Shown: positions 42,588 to 55,918 of the stretch, in pieces
Numbering within the stretch: the first letter of the stretch is position 1
Layout: each line of letters starts with the position of its first letter
Assembly (NCBI RefSeq): GCF_008180865.1
Contig: NZ_VTEX01000002.1
Coordinates: forward strand, 868,001-932,000
DNA length: 64,000 bases
Direction: 5' to 3'
DNA from: Rossellomorea aquimaris
GTDB lineage: Bacteria; Bacillota; Bacilli; Bacillales; Bacillaceae_B
The notes under the pieces: generated by a model
Databases searched by the model: none
Seen by the model: only the letters and a program-made list of their open reading frames with translations
What the model was told of the DNA's origin: nothing
Position numbers and translations under genes: made by a program

Positions 42588-42636
42588 ACAAGGTCCGTCC
42601 CTCGCATGTTTCAAAGCGACGAGGGACGGACCTTTG
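42588..42636 (-). terminator. Long hairpin overlapping the end of thrB
   Basis: AAGGTCCGTCCCTCG (42590-42604) pairs with CGAGGGACGGACCTT (42620-42634), 14-15 bp. It encloses the thrB stop; the T run beyond is short. The 13-mer AGGTCCGTCCCTC recurs elsewhere in the window. Confidence 0.75.
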
Positions 42637-43546
42637 GTTGTTCGATGGTGATGCTGCTTCCCGACGGGGAGATGGATAATTTGCGGACGTTCATGCTCGG
42701 GAAGGACTGTTCCAGCTGCCGTGCGAGCCATTCACTTGCTTCCCGTTCCACAAAGCAGGCAATCGTCGGCCCGGCACCACTTAAGGCGACACCGAATGCC
42801 CCGAAACGGCCCGCTACCTCTTCTACTGCATCGTAGTGAGGAAGCAGCTTTCTTCGGTGGGGCTGATGATACCTGTCTCGCTTCATCATTTTCCCAACCG
42901 TTTCCCAATCCCCCGTTAGAAATGCAGCCACAAGTACGTTTGAAATTGCTCCGGCTTCCACGGATTCTTCAAAGGAAAGACTGTCAGGGAGTACATTTCT
43001 GGAATCCGATGTTTTCAGTTCAGCTTTTGGAATCACGCATACCACATCAATAGGAAGATCAGGAACCGATATAAGACTTACACCCTTATCATGCTGACAG
43101 CTGACTACAAACCCACCATATAATGAAGCACCCACGTTATCGGGATGACCTTCAAATCGATTTGCAAGTGCCAGTTTCTTTTCTTGTGACAGATTCAACT
43201 CACATAGGGCATTGGCAAGCTCAATGCCCGCCACAACCGCTGCTGCGCTTGAGCCTAACCCTCTCGTTAACGGAATGTCACTGGATACGTAGAGGTGACA
43301 AGGAGAAGGCTTCTTACCGTAGTCATCCGCCACCTCTTTCACGACCTCAACTATAAAATGTGTCTCATCAGTCGGAAAGACCTCCAGGGCAGAAGAAAGG
43401 GGAATCACTTGCCAATCTTCTGCTTCGTGTACCTCAACGGTTAAAAATACATTTAACGCCAAGCCCAGAGAATCGAATCCAGCTCCTAAATTGGCTGTGC
43501 TTCCTGGGACAATGATTTTCCAGGAGCGGGGGGCACGTCTTTTCAT
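42611..43546 (-). CDS. thrB: Homoserine kinase
   Basis: The 311-residue GHMP kinase phosphorylates homoserine with [23 protein letters not shown] (about residues 13-32) and [17 protein letters not shown] (the GHMP phosphate loop) are diagnostic, with [15 protein letters not shown] as motif 3. Its ATG overlaps the thrC stop (ATGA), so the order hom-thrC-thrB is coupled as in B. subtilis. The end lies inside a strong hairpin. Confidence 0.95.
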   Translation of the reverse strand: MKRRAPRSWKIIVPGSTANLGAGFDSLGLALNVFLTVEVHEAEDWQVIPLSSALEVFPTDETHFIVEVVKEVADDYGKKPSPCHLYVSSDIPLTRGLGSSAAAVVAGIELANALCELNLSQEKKLALANRFEGHPDNVGASLYGGFVVSCQHDKGVSLISVPDLPIDVVCVIPKAELKTSDSRNVLPDSLSFEESVEAGAISNVLVAAFLTGDWETVGKMMKRDRYHQPHRRKLLPHYDAVEEVAGRFGAFGVALSGAGPTIACFVEREASEWLARQLEQSFPSMNVRKLSISPSGSSITIEQPKVRPSSL

Positions 43547-44604
43547 ACGCCAATGGTCCCTTTAATATAGTCCTTCACCATTTCACGATCGTTTGGCAAC
43601 TTCACTGGAGTGACCGGACTGCATTCCATGGCCGTAACCGGATCCTTTAAGCCATTACCTGTCAGCACCGCCACTACCTTCGAACCTTTTTCGATCAAGC
43701 CTTTATCTAATGATTTCTTTATTCCCGCAATTGATGCACATGAAGCGGGCTCGGCAAATATCCCTTCTTTACTTGCAAGCAGCTGATAGGCCTCAAGAAT
43801 TTCTTCATCTGTTACTTCATCAATATGTCCGTTTGATTCCTTCAACGCGTCGATTGCTAATGTCCAGCTTGCCGGGTTCCCGATTCGGATTGCAGTGGCA
43901 ATCGTTTCAGGCTGAGGAAACACCCTGTCATGGACCAGGGCTGCTGCTCCCGATGCTTCAAAGCCAAACATTCGTGGTAAAGTTGATGCTTTGAGATTGT
44001 GGTATTCTTTGAATCCTTTCCAGTATGCCGAAATATTCCCTGCATTACCGACAGGGATTGCAAGCACATCAGGAGCCTCACCCAACCCTTCGATGACTTC
44101 AAAAGCTGCTGTTTTCTGCCCTTCCAATCGATATGGATTCACTGAATTCACAAGAGTGACAGATTCGGTTTTACTCAACTCACGGACGATTTCGAGGGCT
44201 TCATCAAAATTTCCTTCGATGGAAATGATTTCGGCACCATACATGACAGCTTGAGCTAATTTCCCTTGAGCAATTTTCCCCTCTGGGATGACCACGATAC
44301 ATTTGATTCCTGCCCTCGCTGCATAGGCTGCTGCTGAAGCAGAGGTATTTCCCGTAGAGGCGCAAATGACCGTCGAACTTCCTGATTCCACTGCTTTGGC
44401 AACGGCGAGAACCATTCCGCGATCTTTAAAGGATCCGGTAGGGTTTGCTCCCTCAACCTTTACATTCAACTCGATGCCCCATTCCCTGGACAGCGTTTTT
44501 AATTCAACCAAGGGAGTATTCCCTTCATTTAACGTTAAGAGAGGAGTGTCATCATTTAATGGAAGATGCTCCCGATATTGCTCCAGTAACCCTTTCCATC
44601 TCAT
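43543..44604 (-). CDS. thrC: Threonine synthase
   Basis: The 353-residue PLP enzyme converts O-phosphohomoserine to threonine. The PLP lysine is in [11 protein letters not shown] (about residues 55-65), [18 protein letters not shown] and [18 protein letters not shown] follow as cofactor-binding segments. It is the short, Bacillus-type enzyme. It overlaps hom and thrB by four bases each, giving tight coupling. Confidence 0.95.
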   Translation of the reverse strand: MRWKGLLEQYREHLPLNDDTPLLTLNEGNTPLVELKTLSREWGIELNVKVEGANPTGSFKDRGMVLAVAKAVESGSSTVICASTGNTSASAAAYAARAGIKCIVVIPEGKIAQGKLAQAVMYGAEIISIEGNFDEALEIVRELSKTESVTLVNSVNPYRLEGQKTAAFEVIEGLGEAPDVLAIPVGNAGNISAYWKGFKEYHNLKASTLPRMFGFEASGAAALVHDRVFPQPETIATAIRIGNPASWTLAIDALKESNGHIDEVTDEEILEAYQLLASKEGIFAEPASCASIAGIKKSLDKGLIEKGSKVVAVLTGNGLKDPVTAMECSPVTPVKLPNDREMVKDYIKGTIGV

Positions 44605-45899
44605 CCTTTGTCTCCTCCTTCTACACGGTATGAACTTTCAATCGAATGAACTCCTTCATAATCCTTCAGCTCCATCAAAATGTCTTCGTAATGATCAAGA
44701 GATGCTTTATGAGTCACAAGGACAATTTCAGCAAACTCATCACTGTCTAACGGATTCTGCAGGATCTTCTCGAAACTGACACCGTGATGCGAGAAGATGG
44801 AGGTGAGTTTTGCTAAGACACCTACTTCATCCTGAACGTGAAGGCGCAAGAAATATTTTGAATGAATTTCATTCCGTTCTTTTAACTTTTTAGGGAATTG
44901 CGGGTTCACCGCACTCTTACCCGTGACTCCCAATCTCATATTCTTCATGATTCCTACCATATCTGATACGACGGCTGTGGCAGTAGGAAGACTTCCTGCC
45001 CCCGGACCGTAAAACATCGTTTCACCGACCGCTTCCCCATATACGTACACAGCGTTATATTCATCATGAACGGATGCGAGTGGATGTTCATTTTGCAGCA
45101 GAGTGGGCTCCACGCTCACTTCTACACTCTCTCCTTCACGATGAGCGTAGCCGATAAGCTTCATTGTGTAGCCAAATTGCTCGGCATATTGGATATCATC
45201 ACCCGTCACTTCCGTAATACCTTTCACCTTCACATCGGCTAAATCGACGTTCATGGAAAACCCTAACGTTGAAAGAATCGCCATCTTTCTCGCTGCATCC
45301 AATCCGCCTACATCTGCCGTCGGATCCGCTTCTGCATAGCCTAAGTCCTGGGCTTCCTTGAGAACATCATCAAAGGTCCGTCCCTCTTTCGTCATCTTCG
45401 TCAAGATAAAGTTCGTTGTTCCGTTGACGATTCCCATCATTTTCGTGATGCGATCGGAGGCGAGGCCATCTACTAAACTTCTTAAAATAGGGATTCCTCC
45501 TGCGACGCTTGCTTCGTAGAATAGGTCACAGCCGTTTTCTGATGCTGCCCTTAGTAACTCCGGTCCGTGAAGGGCCATGAGATCCTTATTTGCCGTTACG
45601 ACATGCTTCTTCTGGTGCAGTGCATGGAGGAGATGTTCCTTCGTCGCTTCGATTCCTCCCATTACCTCGACCACAATATCAATTTCAGGATCAAACAGGA
45701 CTTCCTCAGGATTTAAGGTCAGTATGCTGTTTTCCATTTCCAGTCCTCTATCTTTCTCTAAATCCTGAACAAGGGCTTTCTTTACCTTCACAGGGCAGCC
45801 GATTTGATGGGACAGTTTATCCTGATGATTCTCTACAATCTTCACCACTCCGGCTCCCACCGTTCCGAGTCCTAAAAGTCCGATTGAAATTGATTCCAT
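44601..45899 (-). CDS. hom: Homoserine dehydrogenase with ACT domain
   Basis: The enzyme (432 residues) reduces aspartate semialdehyde to homoserine. It opens with the NAD(P) loop [15 protein letters not shown], has [17 protein letters not shown] and [12 protein letters not shown], and the catalytic region [14 protein letters not shown] and [20 protein letters not shown]. The last 90 residues are an ACT domain ([21 protein letters not shown]) that usually confers threonine feedback. It is the first gene of hom-thrC-thrB; GGAGG lies upstream, and a promoter with a palindromic operator precedes it. Confidence 0.95.
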   Translation of the reverse strand: MESISIGLLGLGTVGAGVVKIVENHQDKLSHQIGCPVKVKKALVQDLEKDRGLEMENSILTLNPEEVLFDPEIDIVVEVMGGIEATKEHLLHALHQKKHVVTANKDLMALHGPELLRAASENGCDLFYEASVAGGIPILRSLVDGLASDRITKMMGIVNGTTNFILTKMTKEGRTFDDVLKEAQDLGYAEADPTADVGGLDAARKMAILSTLGFSMNVDLADVKVKGITEVTGDDIQYAEQFGYTMKLIGYAHREGESVEVSVEPTLLQNEHPLASVHDEYNAVYVYGEAVGETMFYGPGAGSLPTATAVVSDMVGIMKNMRLGVTGKSAVNPQFPKKLKERNEIHSKYFLRLHVQDEVGVLAKLTSIFSHHGVSFEKILQNPLDSDEFAEIVLVTHKASLDHYEDILMELKDYEGVHSIESSYRVEGGDKG

Positions 45900-45956
45900 A
45901 AGCCGAAAACCTCCATTTGTATATTTCTCGTGTACATTTGTTCTTGTATAGTGGAC

Positions 45957-45991
45957 ATTATAGTAGAAAAAATTACCTATTACAATAGGTA
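45957..45991 (-). promoter_or_regulatory. hom promoter with palindromic operator
   Basis: On the reverse strand TTGTAA (45980-45985) and TATAAT (45957-45962) are separated by 17 bases. The perfect palindrome TACCTATT-AC-AATAGGTA (45974-45991) covers the -35, which suggests repression, plausibly by a threonine-responsive factor such as ThrR in B. subtilis. Confidence 0.75.
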
Positions 45992-46070
45992 TTTACGTAT
46001 TTTTAGAATGTAAGAGCTTTCATCACTCATAGATTGGAAGAATTATTTTATAAAACTCCACCACTTATAA

Positions 46071-46116
46071 ATAGAGGACCGCTCCTAACTAACAATGTAG
46101 TTAAGAGCCGCCCTTC
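46071..46116 (-). terminator. Terminator of the ilv-leu operon
   Basis: On the reverse strand GGCGGCTCTTAACTA pairs with TAGTTAGGAGCGGTC with small mismatches, 3 bases after the ilvA stop, and CTCTATTTAT follows. Confidence 0.7.
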
Positions 46117-46118
46117 TT

Positions 46119-47102
46119 TTACACAATATGGTGCAGCTGTCTGGCCATTTTGGATAGATCCCTATACACAGGGATCTTGCTTGGATCGGCATTTCCTCCA
46201 CTGATGACACAGCCGACTTTCTTTCCTTGTACCTTGACCTTTTGGCACATGGCTGCCGCTAAGGATGCTGCTCCAGCTCCTTCAACCAGCGTTTTTTCCC
46301 GTTGAAGCATGAACATGATGCTATAGGAGATTTCTTCATCCGTGACAGTGACCATATCGTCTACATACTCCCGGATGATCGGAAACGTGAGCTCTCCAGG
46401 CTTCTTGACGAGGATCCCGTCAGCAATCGTGTGTACATGCTCCAGGGATCCTTTGTTTCTTCCTGTAAAAAAGTTATAGGTAGCCGGTGCTCCCAGTGCC
46501 TGTACGCCGACGATTTTCACTCGGGGGTTAAAGGCTTTTACTGCCAGTGCCATCCCGGCCAACAGACCTCCTCCGCCAACAGGTACCAGGATCATGTCTA
46601 AATCACTGAGTTGCTGAAGCATTTCCAGTGCGACTGTCCCTTGCCCAGCCATCACTTTATGATCATCAAATGCATGAACATACGTCGAGCCATTTCTGAT
46701 TTTCTCTTCAAGTGCTGCACCGTAGGCTTCCTGATAGGTGTCTCCAGTCAGGACAATTTCAGCTCCGTAATGTTTCGTTGCCGCAATTTTTGTGGAAGGT
46801 GTTCGTTTCGGCATGAAGATTTTCGACGGAACTCCGCGCAGGGATGAAGCCAGTGCCACACCTTGGGCATGATTCCCTGCAGATGCGGCAATGATGCCTC
46901 TACCCGCTTCTTCTTCAGACAATGACATGATTTTATTCATTGCGCCTCTTACTTTGAAGGAACCTGTTCGCTGCAGGTTCTCCATTTTCAAATAGATCTC
47001 TCCACCCGTGAACGTATTCAGCGTCGATGATTGCTTTAACGGTGTTCGATGCACCTGATGACTGATTCTTTCCATTGCCTCTACAACTTCAGTGTTATCC
47101 AT
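46119..47102 (-). CDS. ilvA: Threonine ammonia-lyase, short form without ACT domain
   Basis: The 327-residue fold-II PLP enzyme deaminates threonine to 2-oxobutyrate. Motifs are ENLQRTGSFKVRGAMNKI with the PLP lysine, SAGNHAQGVALA, PVGGGGLLAGMALAVK and VISGGNADPSKI. It lacks the C-terminal regulatory domain of the usual B. subtilis IlvA (about 420 residues), so the form is like TdcB, which is not inhibited by isoleucine. Its start overlaps the leuD stop (TAATG), so it is the last gene of the ilv-leu operon and probably supplies isoleucine synthesis. Confidence 0.92.
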   Translation of the reverse strand: MDNTEVVEAMERISHQVHRTPLKQSSTLNTFTGGEIYLKMENLQRTGSFKVRGAMNKIMSLSEEEAGRGIIAASAGNHAQGVALASSLRGVPSKIFMPKRTPSTKIAATKHYGAEIVLTGDTYQEAYGAALEEKIRNGSTYVHAFDDHKVMAGQGTVALEMLQQLSDLDMILVPVGGGGLLAGMALAVKAFNPRVKIVGVQALGAPATYNFFTGRNKGSLEHVHTIADGILVKKPGELTFPIIREYVDDMVTVTDEEISYSIMFMLQREKTLVEGAGAASLAAAMCQKVKVQGKKVGCVISGGNADPSKIPVYRDLSKMARQLHHIV

Positions 47103-47707
47103 TAAATTCCCAAGCCACTCACCTCATAATTTTTTTCATATTCTTCAATATCTTTTCCGTAATGCAAAGTTAAATCGATCTCATCCAGCCCTTTCAAAAG
47201 CATCGTTTTCCAGTAGGGATCAATTTCAAAGGAGACACGAAGTCCTTCCGAGTCACAAATCGTCTGATGCTCAAGGGACACTTCCATTTTATATAAATCT
47301 ACATGACTCTCATTTCTTAACAGAGCATCCACTGTTTTTTCATCCAGCTGAATGGGCAGGATCCCATTCTTCAAACAGTTGTTATAAAAAATATCTGCAA
47401 AGCTTTTGGCGATGATTACTTTAAACCCATAGTCCTGAAGGGCCCACGGAGCGTGCTCCCTAGAAGATCCGCACCCAAAATTCTTTCCACCGAGGAGAAC
47501 CTCGGCGTCTTGATATTGTGGTGTGTCTAATAAGAAATCGTCTCTTAGGGACTTCCCATCGTCTTCAAACCGCCAATGATAAAACAAGTATTGACCAAAG
47601 CCTTTACGCTCAATTCGCTTTAAAAACTGTTTTGGTATGATTTGATCCGTGTCCACATTGTCTCTTCTTAGAGGAAATACTTTTCCTTCAACATGATTGA
47701 TTGCCAC
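47102..47707 (-). CDS. leuD: 3-isopropylmalate dehydratase small subunit
   Basis: The 201-residue protein is the swivelling subunit of isopropylmalate isomerase. FPLRRDNVDTDQIIPKQFL and FGCGSSREHAPWALQDYGFK are the family signatures. It starts at a GTG with GGAGGTGAAAAG upstream, 11 bases after leuC, and overlaps the ilvA start by one base. Confidence 0.96.
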   Translation of the reverse strand: MAINHVEGKVFPLRRDNVDTDQIIPKQFLKRIERKGFGQYLFYHWRFEDDGKSLRDDFLLDTPQYQDAEVLLGGKNFGCGSSREHAPWALQDYGFKVIIAKSFADIFYNNCLKNGILPIQLDEKTVDALLRNESHVDLYKMEVSLEHQTICDSEGLRVSFEIDPYWKTMLLKGLDEIDLTLHYGKDIEEYEKNYEVSGLGI

Positions 47708-47718
47708 CTTTTCACCTC

Positions 47719-49134
47719 CTATGAAGCCGGCATTTTTTCAAGTTTTCGTACATCTGTCAGTTTTCCGGTCACGGCAGCCGCAGCGGCCATAGATGGGCTG
47801 AGGAGATGGGTTCTTGATCCGTTTCCTTGCCGGCCTTCAAAGTTTCTGTTGGAAGTGGATGCACAGCGTTTGCCTGGGGGCACGATATCATCATTCATGG
47901 CAAGGCACATGCTGCAGCCTGCTTCCCTCCACTGGAATCCGGCTTCTTTAAAAATGGTATCCAGGCCTTGTTCCTCAGCCTCTTTCTTCACTTTAAACGA
48001 GCCCGGAACAACCAAAGCGATTACGCCCTGCTTTACAGTATGACCTTTCACCACCTCAGCAGCTGCCCTCAAGTCACTCAAGCGCGAATTCGTACAAGAG
48101 CCAATAAACACATAATCAACCGCTATGTCCTCAATTCTCATTCCCGCCTCGAGCCCCATATAATGGATCGCCCTTTCAACCCCTTCTCTTTCAGATGGAT
48201 CTGCGTACTGTTCCGGATGAGGGACGGACCTTGAAATCGATGCGCCCATCCCTGGATTGGTTCCCCATGTTACATGAGGCTCAATTCCTTCACCTTTCAC
48301 CTCGATTTTGTGATCGTAAGCGGCGTCCTCATCACTCGTCAATGATCTCCACTCTTCTTTACATTGTTCATATGATTTATGCTTCGGCAGATACTCCCGA
48401 CCTTCTAAATAAGCGAAGGTCGTCTCATCGGGACTGATTAATCCCGCTTTGGCTCCTGCCTCAATGCTCATATTACAGACCGTCATTCTTTCTTCCATGG
48501 ATAGATTGCGGATCACGTCACCGGTGAATTCGATGACATATCCGGTTCCAAATCCCACTCCATAGGTAGAAATGATATTCAGGATCACATCTTTTGCCGT
48601 AACACCGAATCCCAGCTCTCCCGATACTTCGACTTGAAGGGTTTTCGGCTTCGATTGCCAGAGGGTTTGAGTGGCTAAAACATGCTCCACTTCACTAGTA
48701 CCTATCCCGAAAGCCAGAGCTCCGAAAGCTCCGTGGGTAGAGGTGTGACTGTCTCCACATACAATGGTTTTCCCCGGCTGTGTCAATCCGAGCTCTGGAC
48801 CGATGACATGGACAATCCCTTGATCAGGATGATGGATATCGGCAAGAGTGACACCGAATTCCTCACAATTTTTCTTCAACGTATCCATTTGCAGTCGAGC
48901 GATTTCATCTCTGATGATGTGACGCTCTCTTGTCGGTACATTATGATCCATCGTCGCATAGGTTAAATCCGGTCTCCGCACCTCTCGATTCTTTAAGCGC
49001 AGCCCTTCAAATGCCTGGGGAGACGTAACTTCATGTACAAGGTGCAAATCTATATACAGTAAATCCGGCTTTCCCTTTTCTCTGTGCACGATATGTTTTT
49101 CCCATATCTTTTCGATGATATTTTTCCCTGCCAT
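47719..49134 (-). CDS. leuC: 3-isopropylmalate dehydratase large subunit
   Basis: The 471-residue aconitase-family subunit has [20 protein letters not shown], the first cluster cysteine in [19 protein letters not shown], and [13 protein letters not shown] with the other two, ligating the 4Fe-4S cluster. [16 protein letters not shown] is the substrate loop. With LeuD it isomerises 2- to 3-isopropylmalate. The 105 bases before it contain no gene. A GAGGGACGGACCT copy (48219-48231) lies within it. Confidence 0.96.
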   Translation of the reverse strand: MAGKNIIEKIWEKHIVHREKGKPDLLYIDLHLVHEVTSPQAFEGLRLKNREVRRPDLTYATMDHNVPTRERHIIRDEIARLQMDTLKKNCEEFGVTLADIHHPDQGIVHVIGPELGLTQPGKTIVCGDSHTSTHGAFGALAFGIGTSEVEHVLATQTLWQSKPKTLQVEVSGELGFGVTAKDVILNIISTYGVGFGTGYVIEFTGDVIRNLSMEERMTVCNMSIEAGAKAGLISPDETTFAYLEGREYLPKHKSYEQCKEEWRSLTSDEDAAYDHKIEVKGEGIEPHVTWGTNPGMGASISRSVPHPEQYADPSEREGVERAIHYMGLEAGMRIEDIAVDYVFIGSCTNSRLSDLRAAAEVVKGHTVKQGVIALVVPGSFKVKKEAEEQGLDTIFKEAGFQWREAGCSMCLAMNDDIVPPGKRCASTSNRNFEGRQGNGSRTHLLSPSMAAAAAVTGKLTDVRKLEKMPAS

Positions 49135-49239
49135 GAACTCCCTCCTGGTTTGGTAAGATTTTTATCCAGTTAAGACTCTATTGTTAAAATTGATTGAGTA
49201 GTGGTTGATTTCCACTGGCACTTTCCAATCAAATCTATC

Positions 49240-50352
49240 TTATAAATAAGCCGCCAGAATCGAAGACAGCGCATGATCCGCTTCTAAGCGTTCTACAACC
49301 AGCTGGCTCATGGCACCTGTCCCAACTACGGTTCCGCGCCCCATCGTCCAAAGATCTCCTGTACGGTAGCCTGCGTTCAGGACTTCCTGAACGGCCATTT
49401 CGATCATTTCAGCCTCTTCTTTTAAGCCGAAGGAATGTCTGAGCATCATGGCAACCGATAGAATCATAGCCAGTGGATTGGCTTTTCCTTTTCCGGCGAT
49501 ATCGGGTGCAGAGCCGTGTACCGGTTCGTAAAGACCGAAGGAGTCTCCTCTTAAACTAGCGGAAGGCAGCATTCCCAGTGAGCCTGTGATCATGGAGGCT
49601 TCGTCACTCAGGATATCCCCGAACATATTCTCAGTCACCAGTACATCGAATTGCTTCGGCTGATACATCAGCTTCATGGCAGCGACATCGACCAGCATAT
49701 GTTCCACTTCCACATCCGGGTAATCAGCCGCCACTTCATTCACGACTTCGCGCCACATTCGACTTGTTTCCAAAACATTTGCCTTGTCAACGGACGTTAA
49801 TTTTTTCTTGCGTTTTTGAGCCAGTTTGAAGGCTTTATGAACGATCCGTTCGATTTCACTTTTTTCATATACAAGGGTATCAACTGCTACTTCGTCTCTC
49901 TTCCCTTGACGACCGGATGGCTGACCGAAGTACAATCCTCCAGTCAGTTCCCTGACAATCACCAAATCTACTTCTTCTACAATCTCCCGTTTAAGCGGGG
50001 ATGCACCAAGTAAACTTTCAAATGCTTTCACCGGTCTCAGATTCGCGAATAGCCCGAACTCTTTGCGGATCGCCAGGAGACCTTTTTCAGGACGAAGCTC
50101 TTTCGGAAGATGCTCCCACTTTGGACCTCCTACAGCTCCTAATAATACAGCGTCACTATCTTTACAAAGCTTGATCGTTTCAGGAGGTAATGGTGTACCG
50201 AAGCGATCGACGGCAGCCCCGCCGATGTGACCTTTCTCGACTTCGAATTCATGACCGAACCAATCACCCACTGCCTTCAGTACTTCTAATGCCCCGTCCA
50301 TGATCTCTTGACCGATACCGTCTCCTGGTAGTACAGCGATTTTTTTCTTCAT
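49240..50352 (-). CDS. leuB: 3-isopropylmalate dehydrogenase
   Basis: The 370-residue NAD-dependent decarboxylating dehydrogenase begins [20 protein letters not shown] and has [24 protein letters not shown] with the substrate arginines, [23 protein letters not shown] and the NAD pocket [20 protein letters not shown]. It makes 2-oxoisocaproate. AGGAGG precedes the ATG. It is separated from leuA by a short hairpin. Confidence 0.96.
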   Translation of the reverse strand: MKKKIAVLPGDGIGQEIMDGALEVLKAVGDWFGHEFEVEKGHIGGAAVDRFGTPLPPETIKLCKDSDAVLLGAVGGPKWEHLPKELRPEKGLLAIRKEFGLFANLRPVKAFESLLGASPLKREIVEEVDLVIVRELTGGLYFGQPSGRQGKRDEVAVDTLVYEKSEIERIVHKAFKLAQKRKKKLTSVDKANVLETSRMWREVVNEVAADYPDVEVEHMLVDVAAMKLMYQPKQFDVLVTENMFGDILSDEASMITGSLGMLPSASLRGDSFGLYEPVHGSAPDIAGKGKANPLAMILSVAMMLRHSFGLKEEAEMIEMAVQEVLNAGYRTGDLWTMGRGTVVGTGAMSQLVVERLEADHALSSILAAYL

Positions 50353-50383
50353 TAGAATTACCTCCTGTTTTGGTTGGTTTTAT

Positions 50384-50410
50384 GGGAGAGCCTTGATTAA
50401 CAAGGCCCCC
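50384..50410 (-). promoter_or_regulatory. Hairpin between leuA and leuB
   Basis: On the reverse strand GGGGGCCTTG pairs with CAAGGCTCTCCC around TTAAT. No T run follows, so it is more likely a processing or stability element than a terminator. Confidence 0.5.
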
Positions 50411-50414
50411 TGTC

Positions 50415-53568
<3,154 letters not shown>

Positions 53569-53572
<4 letters not shown>

Positions 53573-55290
53573 GGTTTCACTCCTAACATTTCATGTAATC
53601 CTTTTCCTGGAGCCACCATCGGGTAGACATTTTCCTTTGGATTCACCCAGCAATCGATGAGCACTGGTTCATCACTCGTTAAGGCTTCTTTTAAAACAGA
53701 GTCCACTTCTTCCTGGGTTTTCACCCGATATCCTTTGATTCCGTATGATTCAGCCAGCTTCACAAAATCAGGCTGGGTGGAGAAAACCGATTGGGAGTAC
53801 CTTTCTTCAAAGAATGTCTCCTGCCACTGCCTTACCATTCCGAGAGTACCGTTATTTAGAAGCACCACCTTAACAGGAAGGTTCAACTCTTTTAGCAGAA
53901 CCAGCTCTTGAAGAGTCATCTGGAATCCGCCATCGCCTACAAAGGCAACCACTGTACTGTCTGAATTCGCTAACTGAGCCCCTATCGCTGCAGGAAATCC
54001 GAATCCCATCGTGCCAAGTCCTCCGGAAGTTACCCAATTATTCGGCTTTTTAAAGGAGTAATACTGTGCCGCCCACATTTGATGCTGTCCCACGTCTGTT
54101 GTAACAACCGCTTCCCCGTTGGTCATTTCATACACCTGTTCGATGAGGCGTTGAGGTGACAGAACATCGTGGGCCTGGTTATACCAGAAAGGATATTCCC
54201 TTTTATATGACTTAAGATGATGATGCCAGGCATCGAAATCAGGTTTCTCTTCTTCATGTTGAAGAAGTTTTTCCAGTGCCTGTTTGGCATCGGCTACGAT
54301 CGGGATCTGCGTTTTGACGTTCTTTCCGATCTCCGCCGGATCGATGTCGATATGGACCACCTTGGCCCTTGGTGCAAAGGTAGCGAGATTCCCGGTCAAC
54401 CTGTCGTCAAATCGGGCACCGATATTGATGAGCAAGTCACATTCGTGGAGCGCCATATTGCTTGCATAACATCCATGCATCCCCGCCATTCCGAGAAATA
54501 ACGGGTGATCTGCCGGAAATCCACCTAAACCTAAGAGGGTGTGAATCACCGGGATGTCATATTGTTCTGCGAAAACCTTCAGTTCCTCCGTTGCTTTTCC
54601 GTGAAGAACTCCTGCCCCGGCTAAGATGACCGGCTGCCTGGATACCTTTATGGCTTCCACCAGTTTCTTGATTTGAAGCGGATTGGGATAGAAGTTAGGC
54701 TGATACCCCGGTAAGTCCATTTCCACATCGTGTACCGGATAAGCTTGCTGTAAGGTCAAATCTTTCGGAATGTCGACAAGTACCGGCCCTGGCCTGCCAG
54801 TTGATGCGATATGAAAGGCTTCCTTCACGATCCTCGGTAAATCTTTAATATCACGCACCTGATAATTATGCTTGGTGATCGGCATCGTAATCCCTACTAC
54901 GTCCGCTTCCTGGAAAGCATCGGTTCCGATGACCCCTGAAGCCACCTGCCCGGTAAAAATAACAAGAGGCAGTGAGTCCATCATGGCATCGGCAATCCCT
55001 GTCACTAAATTCGTCGCTCCCGGTCCTGACGTGGCAATGACCACACCCGGTCTCCCCGATACACGGGCATACCCTTCTGCCGCATGGATGGCGCCTTGCT
55101 CATGACGAGCGAGAACGTGCTTGATCGGGGCTTTGTATAGAGCATCGTAAATCGGCAAGACCGCTCCTCCAGGGTACCCAAACAGAATCTCAACCTTTTC
55201 CTCCTTCAAAGCTTTCATGAGCATATCAGCACCGTTGACGTTTTCTGTTAGTGTCTGTGAAGCCGGTTCTGCCTCTACCTTCGCTCTCAT
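53569..55290 (-). CDS. ilvB: Acetolactate synthase large subunit
   Basis: The 573-residue TPP enzyme has [16 protein letters not shown] with the catalytic glutamate region [32 protein letters not shown], and the TPP/Mg motif [14 protein letters not shown]...[12 protein letters not shown]. It forms acetolactate or acetohydroxybutyrate. GGAGGAGATAGG precedes the ATG. It is the first gene after the T-box leader; the 320 bases between terminator and start hold a tandem structured repeat. Confidence 0.96.
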
Positions 55291-55315
55291 TGCCTATCTC
55301 CTCCTTTTATTAAAA

Positions 55316-55579
55316 GCGCAGGCGGCTTGGTCAGGCCCGACAAGCATAAGGCAAGATCGCTGAAAAGGCGCTCTTTGCCTTTTTGGCGAGATTGACTTAT
55401 GACCTCGAGGGACTAGCCGCCGGAGCTGGATATATTAAATGCGCAGGCGGCTTGGTCAGAGGCGACAAGCATAAAGCGAACATGCCGGAAAGGCGCTCTT
55501 TGCCTTTCTGGTATGTTTGATTTATGACCTCGAGCCTCTAGCCGCCGGAGCTGGATATATTCAAAGCACAGGCGGTGAA
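55316..55579. repeat. 125-bp tandem structured repeat in the ilvB leader
   Basis: Copy 1 is 55316-55440, copy 2 55441-55565 and a partial copy begins at 55566. Each starts GCGCAGGCGGCTTGGTCAG and ends CTAGCCGCCGGAGCTGGATA, with inner CATAAG/CTTATG (copy 1) or CATAAA/TTTATG (copy 2) and a GGCGCTCTTTGCC hairpin. Arm differences between copies compensate each other. Confidence 0.88.
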
Positions 55580-55612
55580 CCACCTGAGCCTTTGCTTTAT
55601 TCATCCACTTTC

Positions 55613-55893
55613 CCAAACAAAAAAGACCTTTCCACCCACTACGACAGAGTTCATCTTTCGCAGGGGCGAAAAGGTCTTCATCCTTTCCACGGTACCACCC
55701 TAATTCAGAGACAACGGATATCATCTCCCTTTGCAGGCTGATCGGTTTCACCAGCCTTTGTTTTTGTAACGAGTATCATCTACTCGATCGTTCCTACTTT
55801 TAGAGGTTCAGAACGATACTCAGAGGGGATGTCGGTATTGGATGTATTACTGGTTTGCAGCACCACCAGCTCTCTGAAAATACGATTTCCAAT
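55613..55893 (-). promoter_or_regulatory. Leucine-type T-box riboswitch with terminator
   Basis: The reverse strand holds the T-box sequence AGGGTGGTACCGTGG (55687-55701), a stem I distal loop GGTGGTGCTGCAAACCAG, and CTC TGAGTA with CTC at 55823-55825 as the likely specifier, a leucine codon. Downstream the terminator pairs AAGACCTTT with AAAGGTCTT and ends in six T (55613-55680). Uncharged leucine tRNA would bind and let transcription enter ilvB. The leader begins only about 25 bases after the ilvD stop. Confidence 0.92.
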
Positions 55894-55918
55894 CCTTTTA
55901 CCTCTTCAACGCTTTTCT

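Noticed and set aside
55413-55751. Frames in the ilvB leader
   Set aside because: They cross the T-box terminator and the tandem repeats and have no start signals.
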